Below, piece after piece: positions 1-8,596 of a stretch of 64,000 bases of DNA; within the stretch, counting starts at the first letter, position 1, and every line of letters begins with the position of its first letter. The DNA comes from Hyphomonas sp. TMED17 (lineage in GTDB: Bacteria > Pseudomonadota > Alphaproteobacteria > Caulobacterales > Hyphomonadaceae). The stretch covers positions 1-64,000 of the forward strand of contig NHBW01000006.1 in the NCBI GenBank assembly GCA_002172915.1, in the 5' to 3' direction. Made by a program: the position numbers and the translations under genes. Under the pieces are notes generated by a model. It was given only the letters and a program-made list of their open reading frames with translations, was not told where the DNA came from and ran no database searches.

Positions 1-45
1 CGGCCGGGGGGCGTCACACGGGAGGGCCTGGAAACTTATATCAAC

Positions 46-1041
46 CTAGTCCTGTATCAGGCGCTTTACCTCGTAAAGCGGCTGCGTCCCGAGCAAATGG
101 GCTTCAATGAAATCTATTGTTACGGTCTCAATCGTCTCGCCGCCCAGATCCGGCTGCGGTTGCTTAATATTCGTGCCATGTCCGACATTGTCCAATGTGT
201 AGAAAGTATAGGGCAAATTCGTTTCTTCGGCCCGCGCAGACAGGCTTAACGCATTCTCATATGGCACGACCAGATCATCACTGCCGTGGACGATCATGAT
301 TGGCGGCCCCTGCGTATCAAGCCAGTCAGCCGCAAAAAGAGCTCCCCAGAAATCAACAACGACAAGCGGCTCGGGATGCGCGATGAAATAATCGTTTAGC
401 GCATGCCCGACATGTAAAGCGATATACGCGCCTGCCGACGACCCCCAGAGCGCGAAACGATCACGGTCAAGGCAGTACAGGTCGGCATTCTCGTTGACCC
501 AGTCCAGCGCCGTCACCGCATCTTCAAAAGCAGCAACAGCTGCATTCGCCTGAGCCCGCTGTAAATCGTCCAGGCCAATTTCGTCAGCCGCAGCTATCAG
601 ATCATCGCGCAGGGGCTGAAACTCAGCTGAGACCACTGGTTCGTCGGAAACAAGCCGGTAATTGATCGACAGGCCGGCATACCCCCGCATGGCGACAGCC
701 TCAAGATTTGACGGCCACGAGCCACCGGTTTTGGAACCGCCGGTAAAACCACCGCCATGAATGCCGAGCACGAAAGGCACCGGTTCATCGCACGTGCCGT
801 CGAGCTGGTAGAGATCCAGCGTCAGCGTTTTAGCGCCCGACTGGGTCAGATTGCTGCCATATACCAAATCACTTTGCACCGTAACCACAGGTGCAGGCGG
901 CGGCGGTGGCGGCGATACGGGTGATACGCCCGATGAAGACGAACCGCCACCACCGCCACACGCGGTCAGAATAAGCAAAAACAGACCCGTCATCGCCGGC
1001 AGCGCCCGTGACCGGTTCAATGTCGATTGCAGCATGCCCAT
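46..1041 (-). CDS. Alpha/beta-hydrolase lipoprotein (carboxylesterase-like)
   Basis: A 331-residue lipoprotein of the alpha/beta-hydrolase (BD-FAE/carboxylesterase-like) group. The N-terminus is a lipoprotein signal ending in the lipobox LTAC (Cys28). A Gly/Ser/Pro-rich tether (about residues 29-52) follows and would hold the enzyme away from the membrane. The catalytic core shows the oxyanion-hole motif HGGGF near residue 95, the nucleophile elbow GSSAG near residue 200, an acid in HGSDD, and the catalytic His in VGHG near the C-terminus. The start is supported by a GGGGG run 8 nt upstream. It probably hydrolyses an ester or short peptide bond at the cell envelope; the substrate cannot be read from sequence. 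It stands alone, with no operon partner visible. Confidence 0.85.
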   Translation of the reverse strand: MGMLQSTLNRSRALPAMTGLFLLILTACGGGGGSSSSGVSPVSPPPPPPAPVVTVQSDLVYGSNLTQSGAKTLTLDLYQLDGTCDEPVPFVLGIHGGGFTGGSKTGGSWPSNLEAVAMRGYAGLSINYRLVSDEPVVSAEFQPLRDDLIAAADEIGLDDLQRAQANAAVAAFEDAVTALDWVNENADLYCLDRDRFALWGSSAGAYIALHVGHALNDYFIAHPEPLVVVDFWGALFAADWLDTQGPPIMIVHGSDDLVVPYENALSLSARAEETNLPYTFYTLDNVGHGTNIKQPQPDLGGETIETVTIDFIEAHLLGTQPLYEVKRLIQD

Positions 1042-1197
1042 GTCTTTACCCCCATTAACCGGCTGATCGGAACGGTAGCTTATCTGCGCAGCGTGAATAT
1101 AAAATAACGACGTACCAGCATATTGCTCTCGAAAACACCGGATATATCTTCCTGCAACGACTAACGATATCGCAGCAGCTTATATCCAAAACTTATC

Positions 1198-2079
1198 TCA
1201 AGAGCTTTCATGCCCCAAAGCTGTTTCAACATCGCCCGTCATACCTGCCGCAACAGCATGGCCGAGCGCATATTGCGGTGGCACAACTTCAGGGTGTTCG
1301 CCGGGTTGGCCGGGCGGGGTGTAATAGCCAAGTGCATACTGCCCCATGGCATAGCCTGCTATTTCTTGTAGTTCGAGCGGCAGGGTTTTTGCTAGCTCCG
1401 GTGGACAGGTCAGATACTGGTTCTCTTCCTGCCGAAGCCAGCCAAGCGTATACGTGATATTGATGCCGATCCGGTCGCCTGCACTCCGGTTTTCACCGCC
1501 GCTGTGAAAAACCGAACCGGAATAGATCAGCACGGAGCCCGCTTTCATTTCGGCCTGCGTGATCTGGTCTGGTGTCGCGTGTTGATCATCCGGCCATTTT
1601 GTACTGCCCGATACCACCCGCGTCGCGCCGTTTTCCGCCGTGAAGTCGGTCAGCGCCCAGATTGTGTTAAACTGCGGCTCGAGGTGGGAAAGGTGTTTGC
1701 CCCAAGCCCATTTATCGCGGTGAATCGGCTGAACCGTTTCACCGGGCCGGATACGGATGATCTGGGTCAAATGAAGCTGAACGCGCTCGCAATAGGGCGC
1801 CAGAAAGGCATTGCTGTAATCTAGTATGTCGGCATGGGCGATCAGCTCGCGACACCGCTGCGACCGCATCAGAAGACCGCCGGTTCGGGTCGTCTTGCGA
1901 CCGGTAAAATCGTCCACGCCATTGTCGGTCCCGTCCATATAAGGATCGGTTTCACGACGCAGCTCACGGATAAAGTCCTCACTAATGACATTATCGAGAA
2001 TAAGCGCTCCATCCTCATCGAGGACTTTTGAGATCGTCTCGGCATCCGTTCCGACAGGAAAATGCTTCAAGTCCGGCAT
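1198..2079 (-). CDS. Phytanoyl-CoA dioxygenase family oxygenase
   Basis: A 293-residue Fe(II)/2-oxoglutarate oxygenase of the PhyH family. The iron-binding facial triad is visible as HRD near residue 122 (His-x-Asp) and a distal His in VFHSGG near residue 195, followed by an Arg (DRIGIN) suited to 2-oxoglutarate binding. I place the start at the ATG at 2079, which has GGAG 8 nt upstream; the TTG two codons earlier lacks spacing. It lies 21 nt downstream of the RidA gene and is probably co-transcribed with it. Family members hydroxylate fatty acyl, amino-acid-derived or secondary-metabolite substrates; the substrate here is unknown. Confidence 0.85.
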   Translation of the reverse strand: MPDLKHFPVGTDAETISKVLDEDGALILDNVISEDFIRELRRETDPYMDGTDNGVDDFTGRKTTRTGGLLMRSQRCRELIAHADILDYSNAFLAPYCERVQLHLTQIIRIRPGETVQPIHRDKWAWGKHLSHLEPQFNTIWALTDFTAENGATRVVSGSTKWPDDQHATPDQITQAEMKAGSVLIYSGSVFHSGGENRSAGDRIGINITYTLGWLRQEENQYLTCPPELAKTLPLELQEIAGYAMGQYALGYYTPPGQPGEHPEVVPPQYALGHAVAAGMTGDVETALGHESS

Positions 2080-2100
2080 AATCAATTCTCCGCATATCGT

Positions 2101-2487
2101 TTAATCAAACATCGCAACGCATTTGATTTCAATTTTAAAAGACGGATCCACAAGTCCGGCAACCTGCACCAATGTCTGGCTCACTTCCGGCGGTTTTCCG
2201 TAGATTAGTTCTCGCGCTGCGAACAGTTCACTGACTTGCGCCATGCAATCATTCACATCAGTAACAAACCAGGTTTCGTCGACCACATTGTCCATAGTGG
2301 CACCGAATTCGGCGAGGACCGATTCGACATGCTGATAGGCGAGCTTCATCTGACCGAGCAGATTATCTGGCGCAGCACCCGTATCATCGGTTCCGACCTG
2401 CCCTGCCAGATAGAGCGTATTGCCAACTTGGACGCCCTGGCTGAACAGGCTGGCATAGGGCCCTGAACGAAACAGCTTTTTTTCCAT
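2101..2487 (-). CDS. RidA/YjgF/UK114 family protein
   Basis: A 128-residue RidA-family protein. Family members are trimeric enamine/imine deaminases that detoxify reactive 2-aminoacrylate, or form catabolic subfamilies with specialised roles. Seen: the N-terminal SGPYASLFSQGVQVGN and the central LAGQVGTD segment typical of the fold; the C-terminal KIEIKCVAMFD replaces the usual VEI-x-A-VA ending. Start chosen at the ATG at 2487 because GGAAGGAAG lies about 6 nt upstream; a longer frame to 2535 has no such signal. It is the first gene of a probable two-gene operon with the PhyH-like oxygenase, so it may clear an unstable imine made in that pathway (inference). Confidence 0.85.
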   Translation of the reverse strand: MEKKLFRSGPYASLFSQGVQVGNTLYLAGQVGTDDTGAAPDNLLGQMKLAYQHVESVLAEFGATMDNVVDETWFVTDVNDCMAQVSELFAARELIYGKPPEVSQTLVQVAGLVDPSFKIEIKCVAMFD

Positions 2488-2648
2488 CACAACTTCCTTC
2501 CGATATTTTTGAACAGGATAGATAAAGCCAAGCAAGTGTCCAGTTTCGGGCTAAGAAGATGAGGAAGATCCGGGTCATGGTATACATCTGTCGCCGAGTA
2601 TCGTATCGATTCTAGCCGACCGCTTTATGAAATGACTTGGAGGAAAAA

Positions 2649-3290
2649 ATGTCGCCTATTGTTGAAGTATTCTGGTCCTTTCGAAGTCCCTATTCCCGCC
2701 TTGTTACCGCCGATCTGCAGGATTTGAGACAGGACTTTGATATTGATCTGCGCATTCGCCCGGTCTTGCCATTGGCTATCAGATTTCCCGAGGCGGTGTT
2801 CGACGCAAACGACAGACGGGCGCCCCGTTACATAGTCATGGATAGCCAGCGGCGCGGCGAAATGCTCGGTCGCCCGATCGTGTTTCCAACACCCGATCCG
2901 GTCGTGCAGGATTTCAGCACAATGACAGTATCTGAAGATCAACCCTATATTTACGATCTGACCATGCTTGGTGTCGAAGCCAGCCGGCGCGGCAGAGGGG
3001 TGGAATTCATCCACCATGTCGCCGAGCTTATTTTCGGCGGCACGCCGAACTGGGACCAGGGCGATCTACTCGAAGACGCCGTCGCGGCCGCGCACCTTGA
3101 TCTCGACGACCTCCGCAGCGCCATCAGGGATGGTGACCACATGAATGAGATCGAGCGCAACCATGAGGGGCTAGAGGCGTCAGGTCATTGGGGCGTTCCA
3201 ACCATGGTTTTCGAGGGCGAATGCTTTTTTGGACAGGACCGTATCGAGACACTCCGCTGGCGTCTTGGTCAGGCGGGACTGGCAAAATAG
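2649..3290 (+). CDS. DsbA-fold 2-hydroxychromene-2-carboxylate isomerase-like protein
   Basis: A 213-residue thioredoxin-fold protein of the DsbA/kappa-GST class. The N-terminus FWSFRSPYSRL matches the FYFDxxSPY-type motif of 2-hydroxychromene-2-carboxylate isomerases, with Ser replacing the catalytic Cys of DsbA, so a glutathione-dependent isomerase or transferase role is more likely than disulfide formation. The C-terminal HWGVPTMVFEGECFFGQDR contains the family's cis-Pro loop (GVPT) and the FGQDR end. The start is the ATG at 2649 with GGAGGA 5-6 nt upstream. It is divergent from the RidA/PhyH pair and could share its pathway. A second member of the family lies at 24017-24628. Confidence 0.8.
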   Translation: MSPIVEVFWSFRSPYSRLVTADLQDLRQDFDIDLRIRPVLPLAIRFPEAVFDANDRRAPRYIVMDSQRRGEMLGRPIVFPTPDPVVQDFSTMTVSEDQPYIYDLTMLGVEASRRGRGVEFIHHVAELIFGGTPNWDQGDLLEDAVAAAHLDLDDLRSAIRDGDHMNEIERNHEGLEASGHWGVPTMVFEGECFFGQDRIETLRWRLGQAGLAK

Positions 3291-3797
3291 ACGGCTAGTC
3301 ATGGCGATGATAAATTGCAGACCTATCGGCGAAAGCCTCTTAATAATCTAAATAGAAACGGCGATGGTTATGTTGCCCATACACTTTCCAGTAACGAGTG
3401 CCCGATATCACTCCGCAAACAGATAGCCTGGATGCCACCTCGGGTCGACCGCTTGACGGGGCCTACCACCGCAACGCAACATTTTCGTCCGGCTGTGACG
3501 ATCCCTAAATTAAAAGAATCCAAGACAAAAGATTCTTCAGGTATGACCAAAACCCCTAAACATCCAGTTTCTCTAAGTTTCAAGCGGCGTCAGAGAAAAT
3601 TCGACCGATCATTGGCTCGAAGTGGCTATTTTTAATTACTTTTTACAGAACACTAAAACCATTTTGATTTTAGTTAAAAACACGTAACCATTAACAAGCT
3701 CTAATAAGACGAAATAGCCGCCTCACTAAATTTTTCATCGCGTTGTCATATTAATTTGTTAACACATGATCTGCCGATAAAAAAGGAAGGGTTGAAA
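3291..3797 (+). other. Intergenic stretch without a recognised gene
   Basis: About 500 bases between the isomerase and the next convincing gene. A 106-codon frame at 3315-3635 has no good ribosome-binding site and an untypical composition, so I do not call it. From about 3635 the sequence is strongly A+T-rich and probably holds the promoter of the gene at 3798. Confidence 0.5.
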
Positions 3798-4157
3798 ATG
3801 CTACTAGAAAAACGTCAAGATGATACCGTGGCATCTATTACTAACATCGAAGTTCGTGATGACGGCTCAACCATTCATGCTGAGGCAAATATGCCGGCAT
3901 ATGGTCGAGTTCGGTTTTCAATAAATTTAGACTCATCCGGCGACAGATCAGGCGGTTTCGCACATGGCGCAGGCCGCGGTGCAATGAACGACGGAACTTT
4001 TTTTGCCGGGACTTTCCAAGGCCGGTGGCGTAGAGAAGGTACAAAAGTTATTTGTCGTTACGTTGTTGATGTTGATAATGGCGATCAAAATCTTGATATA
4101 GTCGAATTCGACGCCTCAAAAGACACGCTGACTATCACCCATTACGCACTCAGCTGA
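3798..4157 (+). CDS. Hypothetical protein (119 aa)
   Basis: A 119-residue protein that I do not recognise. The start is the ATG at 3798, preceded by AAGGAAGG about 7 nt upstream; the longer frame from 3756 is unsupported. There is no signal peptide or membrane segment. The sequence alternates short beta-type stretches (ITNIEVRDDGSTIHAEA, RVRFSINLD, VICRYVVDV) around a Gly-rich centre (GGFAHGAGRGAMNDGTFFAG), suggesting a small all-beta fold. Codon and base use are richer in A+T than in the genes upstream, in line with an accessory origin. Cytosolic; function unknown. Confidence 0.6.
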   Translation: MLLEKRQDDTVASITNIEVRDDGSTIHAEANMPAYGRVRFSINLDSSGDRSGGFAHGAGRGAMNDGTFFAGTFQGRWRREGTKVICRYVVDVDNGDQNLDIVEFDASKDTLTITHYALS

Positions 4158-4444
4158 CAACAAATCATAACTTGCCGAAAAATGCTGGAACCCATCGATC
4201 GGTTAACTTTATAATTGAAAGTCATTAGCTCACCCCATCCAGAGCGCAAAGCACCTGTATCGCCAGCGCTTAGGAGCTATCGATGTTAGTGACGTTCGCC
4301 GAACTACAAAACACGATATCAATTTTATAAGCCAGGTGGAAAAGACAATACCGTCATGGCCTTCTACAGCCGAATACCAAATTAACGAAACAAGAAACGC
4401 GGCCCCACTCGCCGCAACTCTGAATTTTATCGACCTGTTGCACC

Positions 4445-5923
4445 ATGTTTCAATATTTCCGAAACGTAAGTCCAACTCTCCCTGCAGCCTTGTCTATCTT
4501 CGCACTTGCTTTGCTTCCGATTGCTGCGCAAGCGGAGGAGTTACCCGCATCAAAGGCTAAAGCTGATCTTGAACGATTGTATGAAGGACTAATGTCGACA
4601 GAGGCAGGCCTGTTTACCGCGACTCCTTAACATGTCTTTAACCGACATTACAGCGAACTTATGGACAGTTACAGTAATACTGTCTCAAGGGCGGATCTAT
4701 ATAGGGATCTTCAGGAATTTGCAGCTTTGGCTCGCCATGGCCACACGCGATTGGAGGGTATCAGCCCAGACTGGCACGACTATATGGAGCGTGAAGGCAA
4801 AGTATTCCCATTAAGCTTTAGCATTTTTCAAGGCGAAGTTATCGTGGCAGGTGCGCCGCCTGAGAGCGGAATATTTCCAGGTGACCGTATCACATCTCTC
4901 GATCGTAAATCGAACCCCATCTGGCTAATGGAGATCACAAAATACATATCCGCAGAGACACCTCAGCTGGCCTATTCGCTGATGAATCAAGGCGAATACT
5001 ACTATTTTTGGCTGGCATTTGGAGAGCGCGAAAGTTTCGACATTACGATCATGCGCTCCGGGGTTGAGATCGAACTTGAGTTAAAAGCTATCTCCATCGA
5101 TGAGCTAGATAACAACATCGAATTGGAAAGTGGATTTCAGATACCAGGCCGCGAAGCAAAACTTATTGAAGGAAATATTGGGTATTTGCGCCCCGGTCCA
5201 TTTTATCATTTTGAAGCAGAAACCCCCGAAGACGTCTACAACGCACAAGCATTAGCAGAGTATAAGAAATTCATAGACGACACCTTCGCATCATTTCAGA
5301 ACGAAGGTGTGTCGCATCTTGTGTTAGACTTGCGTGACAATCCTGGCGGTGATGCATCATTTTCCGATCCTGTCATTCAATGGTTCGCGACAGAGCCATT
5401 CCGCTTCGCATCTGATTTTAGAATTCGCGTTAGCAACGAAACAACCACCTCAAACCAAGCACGTCTTGATGCCAGAGACTCAGCGGCAGGCGGCGTATCA
5501 CAATTATTTGCTGATCTTTTTGCGACGGCCGAAAATGGTGAATACGTTTCTTTTGATATTCCCTATGTGCAACCAAGGAGCGGCCAGAAATTTACCGGAA
5601 AGGTGCATGTACTTGTTAACCGCTATAGTTATTCGAACGCTGTAACGACCGCGGCACTTATCCAGGATTATGGCTTCGGACATATCTATGGTGAACAAAC
5701 CCGAGACATGGCAACGACTTATGGTGCTATGGAGCATTTTACTTTGCCAAATTCTGGCTTCAAGGTTGGATATCCGAAAGCCCATATCATTCGACCGAAC
5801 GGGGAAGTCAAAAGCCACCCGGTGAGCCCAGACACTTCGTTTAATTTGCCGGCAGTGCGTGGCGCGGAAGATGTAGCGCTGAATCAACTTGTCGAAAAAA
5901 TTCAGAGCTCTTGTGAACTTTAA
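4445..5923 (+). pseudogene. S41-family peptidase-like gene interrupted by an in-frame TAA
   Basis: One reading frame carries a signal peptide (AALSIFALALLPIAAQA, then EELPASKAKADLERLYEGL), meets a TAA at 4628-4630, and continues in the same frame for 431 more codons. The downstream part has a PDZ-like segment (APPESGIFPGDRITSLD), the S41 hallmark LRDNPGG at about 5331-5351, and a segment with the likely catalytic serine (VLVNRYSYSNAV) at about 5608-5643. S41 proteins of this type begin with a Leu-rich helical region that spans exactly the break, so stop-to-sense would restore a normal secreted C-terminal-processing-type peptidase of about 490 residues. No frameshift is needed; a single base change (for example CAA or GAA to TAA) explains it. 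An internal start at 4661 would give a 420-residue protein without a signal peptide. Either a recent nonsense mutation, a sequencing error, or readthrough. Confidence 0.8.
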
Positions 5924-6430
5924 GCAAATAATAGATTTCCTCAGCTTTTCCGGGCCCCAACGGATTAAGGACGGTATAGCGGTTCAGCGACCAGCGTGTT
6001 TTTTAAAAAAGAGTCATATTTATGTCACGCTACTGACACCGAATAAAAATAACTCATCGTGCGGCGGACACAGTATGCCCCGAATGCTGCAGGAGAATGT
6101 AATCAATGAAGAAACATGATAATAGTTCTGAAAACTCCCATAGCCCCGAACAAATTAGAGCCGTGCGGCGTTGCCGACGGCGGCGCAGATTAATACGCGG
6201 GGGAGCCGAGAGATACATTTCAAGAAAAACATAAGCATGAGCTTTTGCAATAAAACGCCGGTTAGAAGAGGCAAGCAGCCGCGCTAGAACTTGTTAGAAC
6301 TTATGGTGCGCTAAAATTCATTCATTTTAGCAATCATTTTTGGTAGACCCAAACGCACTATTCCTTTCTGGGCTGTCAAATATTTATAGACCGATCTTTT
6401 ATCTAAAAATACCTATCAGGAGATTTTATT
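5924..6430 (+). other. Gene-poor stretch with one possible small ORF
   Basis: About 500 A+T-rich bases between the S41 pseudogene and the secreted protein at 6431. Apart from the small Arg-rich frame at 6106-6234 (listed separately) I see no coding signal. The last 130 bases probably contain the promoter for the gene at 6431. Confidence 0.4.
6106..6234 (+). CDS. Possible 42-aa Arg-rich small protein
   Basis: A 42-codon frame with an ATG at 6106 and AGGAG 10 nt upstream (slightly long spacing). The N-terminal half is polar (KKHDNSSENSHSPEQ). The middle holds nine Arg in eleven positions counting the flanks (RAVRRCRRRRRLIR), a profile of a nucleic-acid-binding or ribosome-associated peptide. 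No family is recognised. It may equally be a chance frame in a non-coding region. Confidence 0.25.
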   Translation: MKKHDNSSENSHSPEQIRAVRRCRRRRRLIRGGAERYISRKT

Positions 6431-6847
6431 ATGCGGTTATTTGCATCTTGCTTAGCGGCTATAGGATTACAATCGGCGGTTTCGGTAAGCTTTGCTTGCG
6501 AAGGCGTTGTTTCCATACTTAGAATAAGTAATTATGTTGAAGGGGGAACTGAGTCGGGCGTTCGCGCCGCCTCCGATCAGCATAATGCGTGGTACCGCGA
6601 ACGGGGTGCTACAGAAAACTTGCAAATTGTTGTACCCATGCTGGATTATGATGCAGATGCGGATGCGATTGTTGATGATACCTCTAGGGTAGCAACTCTT
6701 CATATAAATGCTCCTGCAGGTGCGGTGACTGACCCTTTCAAAGGCGATACCGACTGGCAAGCCTTTGTAGAGCAATACAGTAATAATACGGATGTCTCAG
6801 ACACTTACTTCCTTTGCTTGCCAGACGAAGTCATAAAACGAGACTGA
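6431..6847 (+). CDS. Secreted hypothetical protein (138 aa)
   Basis: A 138-residue protein of unknown function. The ATG at 6431 has AGGAG 8 nt upstream. A signal peptide is visible at residues 1-22 (MRLFASCLAAIGLQSAVSVS, then FACEG), so the mature protein is periplasmic or secreted. The mature part has an acidic run (DYDADADAIVDD, about residues 76-87) and two Cys (one next to the cleavage site, one in YFLCLPDE near the end) that could form a disulfide. A rho-independent terminator follows at 6952-6981, suggesting a single-gene transcript. It lies in the A+T-rich accessory segment. Confidence 0.65.
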   Translation: MRLFASCLAAIGLQSAVSVSFACEGVVSILRISNYVEGGTESGVRAASDQHNAWYRERGATENLQIVVPMLDYDADADAIVDDTSRVATLHINAPAGAVTDPFKGDTDWQAFVEQYSNNTDVSDTYFLCLPDEVIKRD

Positions 6848-6951
6848 TACTTTTATAAAATATAAGATAAAAACCCATGCTCTATATGGTTCGAGTGAAA
6901 AACACCAGTTTGGGAGATTTTTGGGAAACTTTCGTTAAAGAAAATCAATTT

Positions 6952-6981
6952 GGGGCTTCAACAGAACGCCCCATTTTTTTT
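6952..6981 (+). terminator. Rho-independent terminator
   Basis: A 5-bp GC stem (GGGGC at 6952-6956, GCCCC at 6968-6972) with an 11-nt loop and a run of eight T from 6974. The T-run direction fits termination of the + strand gene ending at 6847. It abuts the 3' end of phoX on the other strand. Confidence 0.65.
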
Positions 6982-8376
6982 CTAAGAATATAGACTCTCC
7001 CAGGGTCCGGAAATGGCATAGGACGCACCCGGATTCTGCACATTAACAAACAAGGTTCTCCCATCAGGAGCGAAACAGGCGCCCGCAAATTCCGCATTGT
7101 TCGGATGCGCGTTTCGGGCAATCGGATAAAGCGTACCGTCGGCTTTTAGGCCTCGAACATATTGTTCATTTTCGCCATCCTCGCAGATCACCAAATGCCC
7201 CCAGGGAGAAGCAACGATATTATCACACATGTCCAAAGTCGAACGTGCCGGACTTTCGAAATACAGAACCAGCTGCCCCGGCGCCTCCCTCTCCCTGTCT
7301 GTGCCCTCAAATTCGCTAGGAGTATACTTCCAGATCTGACCACAATGAGCCGGACCGCCGGAGGTGCAGGCAAAATAGACCGACCCACGTCCGCCGTCCT
7401 CGGCCCAGGCCAAGCCTTCACCCCTTGCAAATAGCGCCGCACCGGCACGATGACCGCGTTCGGCAAGGTCGCCATTCGGAGATGTAACATCATCCATATC
7501 GATCCAGCGCACAGCAAAAGGGACACCCTGCGACAGTCTTGAAGCGTCACCCCAATTGCGGGTATCAGCCGAGGCCTGATTTGCCAGACACAGCGCTTGG
7601 AGGCGTCCACCCGCGGCCAACCGTCCAGGCTGATTGGGCAGGAAGCGATAGATCAGGCTACGTGCTTCATCTTCGGTCTGGTAAACAATGCTCGTTGCTG
7701 GGTCGACCGCGACCGCCTCACGTTTGAAACGGCCCATGTCCTTTAGAGGTACCGCTTCGACGGGCGACTGAGCGCTCGCCGGCACTTCAAAAACATAGCC
7801 ATGGTCTTTTTGTCCCCCGTCACCGGCAATCTTTCTTGACTCTTCACAGGTCAGCCAACTCCCCCATGGCGTTGTTCCGCCGGAGCAATTGCGTTCGGTC
7901 CCGGCAAGCGACAGCCAGGAGCGCTCGAGCTGACGGGTTTTCAGATTATAAAGTAAAGACGTTGTTCCGCCACCAAGAGGACGACCGGACAGTGAACGGT
8001 CATAAATCTGTATATCGCTTAAAACCCTTTCAGAATTATTACTTCCGAACGGACCATCATCTTCTTTACCAATATTAATCTCGTGATTGCGAACGAGAAT
8101 GCAACGGTCAGGATCACCCTCTATGGCAAAAGCCCCCATGCCATCGTGAGAAGCCGGAACACGAAACCCGTCACTCATTGTTTCGCCCGTTTTGGAGAAC
8201 CGAGTATAGGAAAAGCCGGACGGGAGATCCAACCAGCGGTCTGGATCTGGAAGAAGTTGACTGTCTGAAGGGTTCGAAGCTGTTCCGGATGCATGCGACC
8301 GGAAGATTGCCGCTGTCGCAGGCATAGCCAAAGCTAATGCTCCGGCAGATCTGAGGAATTGACGGCGATGGATCAT
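6982..8376 (-). CDS. PhoX-family (DUF839) phosphatase, Tat-exported
   Basis: A 464-residue DUF839/PhoX-type protein. Family enzymes are calcium- and iron-dependent alkaline phosphatases that release phosphate from organic esters outside the cytoplasm. The N-terminus MIHRRQFLRSAGALAL is a twin-arginine signal (RRQFLR) and implies export after folding and cofactor loading. Typical stretches include RNHEI near residue 91, GGTTPWGSWLTCEES near residue 160, TEDEARSLIYRF, and EGLAWAEDGGRGSVYFACT in the C-terminal half. The ATG at 8376 has AAGGG 6 nt upstream; a TTG seven codons earlier is less likely. A Pho-box-like repeat lies about 50-70 bp upstream. The gene diverges from a TonB receptor-phytase pair, which argues for phosphorus acquisition. 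Confidence 0.85.
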   Translation of the reverse strand: MIHRRQFLRSAGALALAMPATAAIFRSHASGTASNPSDSQLLPDPDRWLDLPSGFSYTRFSKTGETMSDGFRVPASHDGMGAFAIEGDPDRCILVRNHEINIGKEDDGPFGSNNSERVLSDIQIYDRSLSGRPLGGGTTSLLYNLKTRQLERSWLSLAGTERNCSGGTTPWGSWLTCEESRKIAGDGGQKDHGYVFEVPASAQSPVEAVPLKDMGRFKREAVAVDPATSIVYQTEDEARSLIYRFLPNQPGRLAAGGRLQALCLANQASADTRNWGDASRLSQGVPFAVRWIDMDDVTSPNGDLAERGHRAGAALFARGEGLAWAEDGGRGSVYFACTSGGPAHCGQIWKYTPSEFEGTDREREAPGQLVLYFESPARSTLDMCDNIVASPWGHLVICEDGENEQYVRGLKADGTLYPIARNAHPNNAEFAGACFAPDGRTLFVNVQNPGASYAISGPWESLYS

Positions 8377-8424
8377 AACAAGCCCTTTTGATGCCAAATT
8401 GAGCAGTCTCCTAACCAGACTTAG

Positions 8425-8442
8425 TTCACAGAATTATGACAA
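8425..8442 (-). promoter_or_regulatory. Pho-box-like site upstream of phoX-type gene
   Basis: Read on the minus strand the site is TTGTCATAATTCTGTGAA: two CTGTCAT-like 7-mers starting 11 nt apart, as in PhoB operators. It agrees with the consensus at most positions and sits about 50-70 bp upstream of the phosphatase start, a usual activator distance. Binding by PhoB is inference. Confidence 0.5.
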
Positions 8443-8492
8443 AATCCCAATCAAAACATGCAAGGAGATCATCCAGAGCCATGCCGTAATTT

Positions 8493-8510
8493 TTGTAATA
8501 ATGTTGTAAT
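8493..8510 (+). promoter_or_regulatory. Pho-box-like direct repeat upstream of the TonB receptor
   Basis: TTGTAAT occurs at 8493-8499 and again at 8504-8510, exactly 11 nt apart, the repeat geometry of a PhoB box. Weaker half-sites continue in the same 11-nt phase downstream (8526 TCGTCAA, 8548 TTGTCAC), about 45-105 bp before the receptor start at 8597. With the opposite-facing site at 8425-8442, this makes a shared phosphate-starvation control region plausible. Confidence 0.45.
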
Positions 8511-8596
8511 AAAAAAGACAACAAATCGTCAAAAAATTGAATTCTTATTGTCACAAAAAACGACTAACCGGAGGTGTTTTTACGGAGAGGTCAATC

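Noticed and set aside
3315..3635. 106-codon open frame between the isomerase and the gene at 3798
   Set aside because: No ribosome-binding site, no motif, and composition unlike the neighbouring genes.
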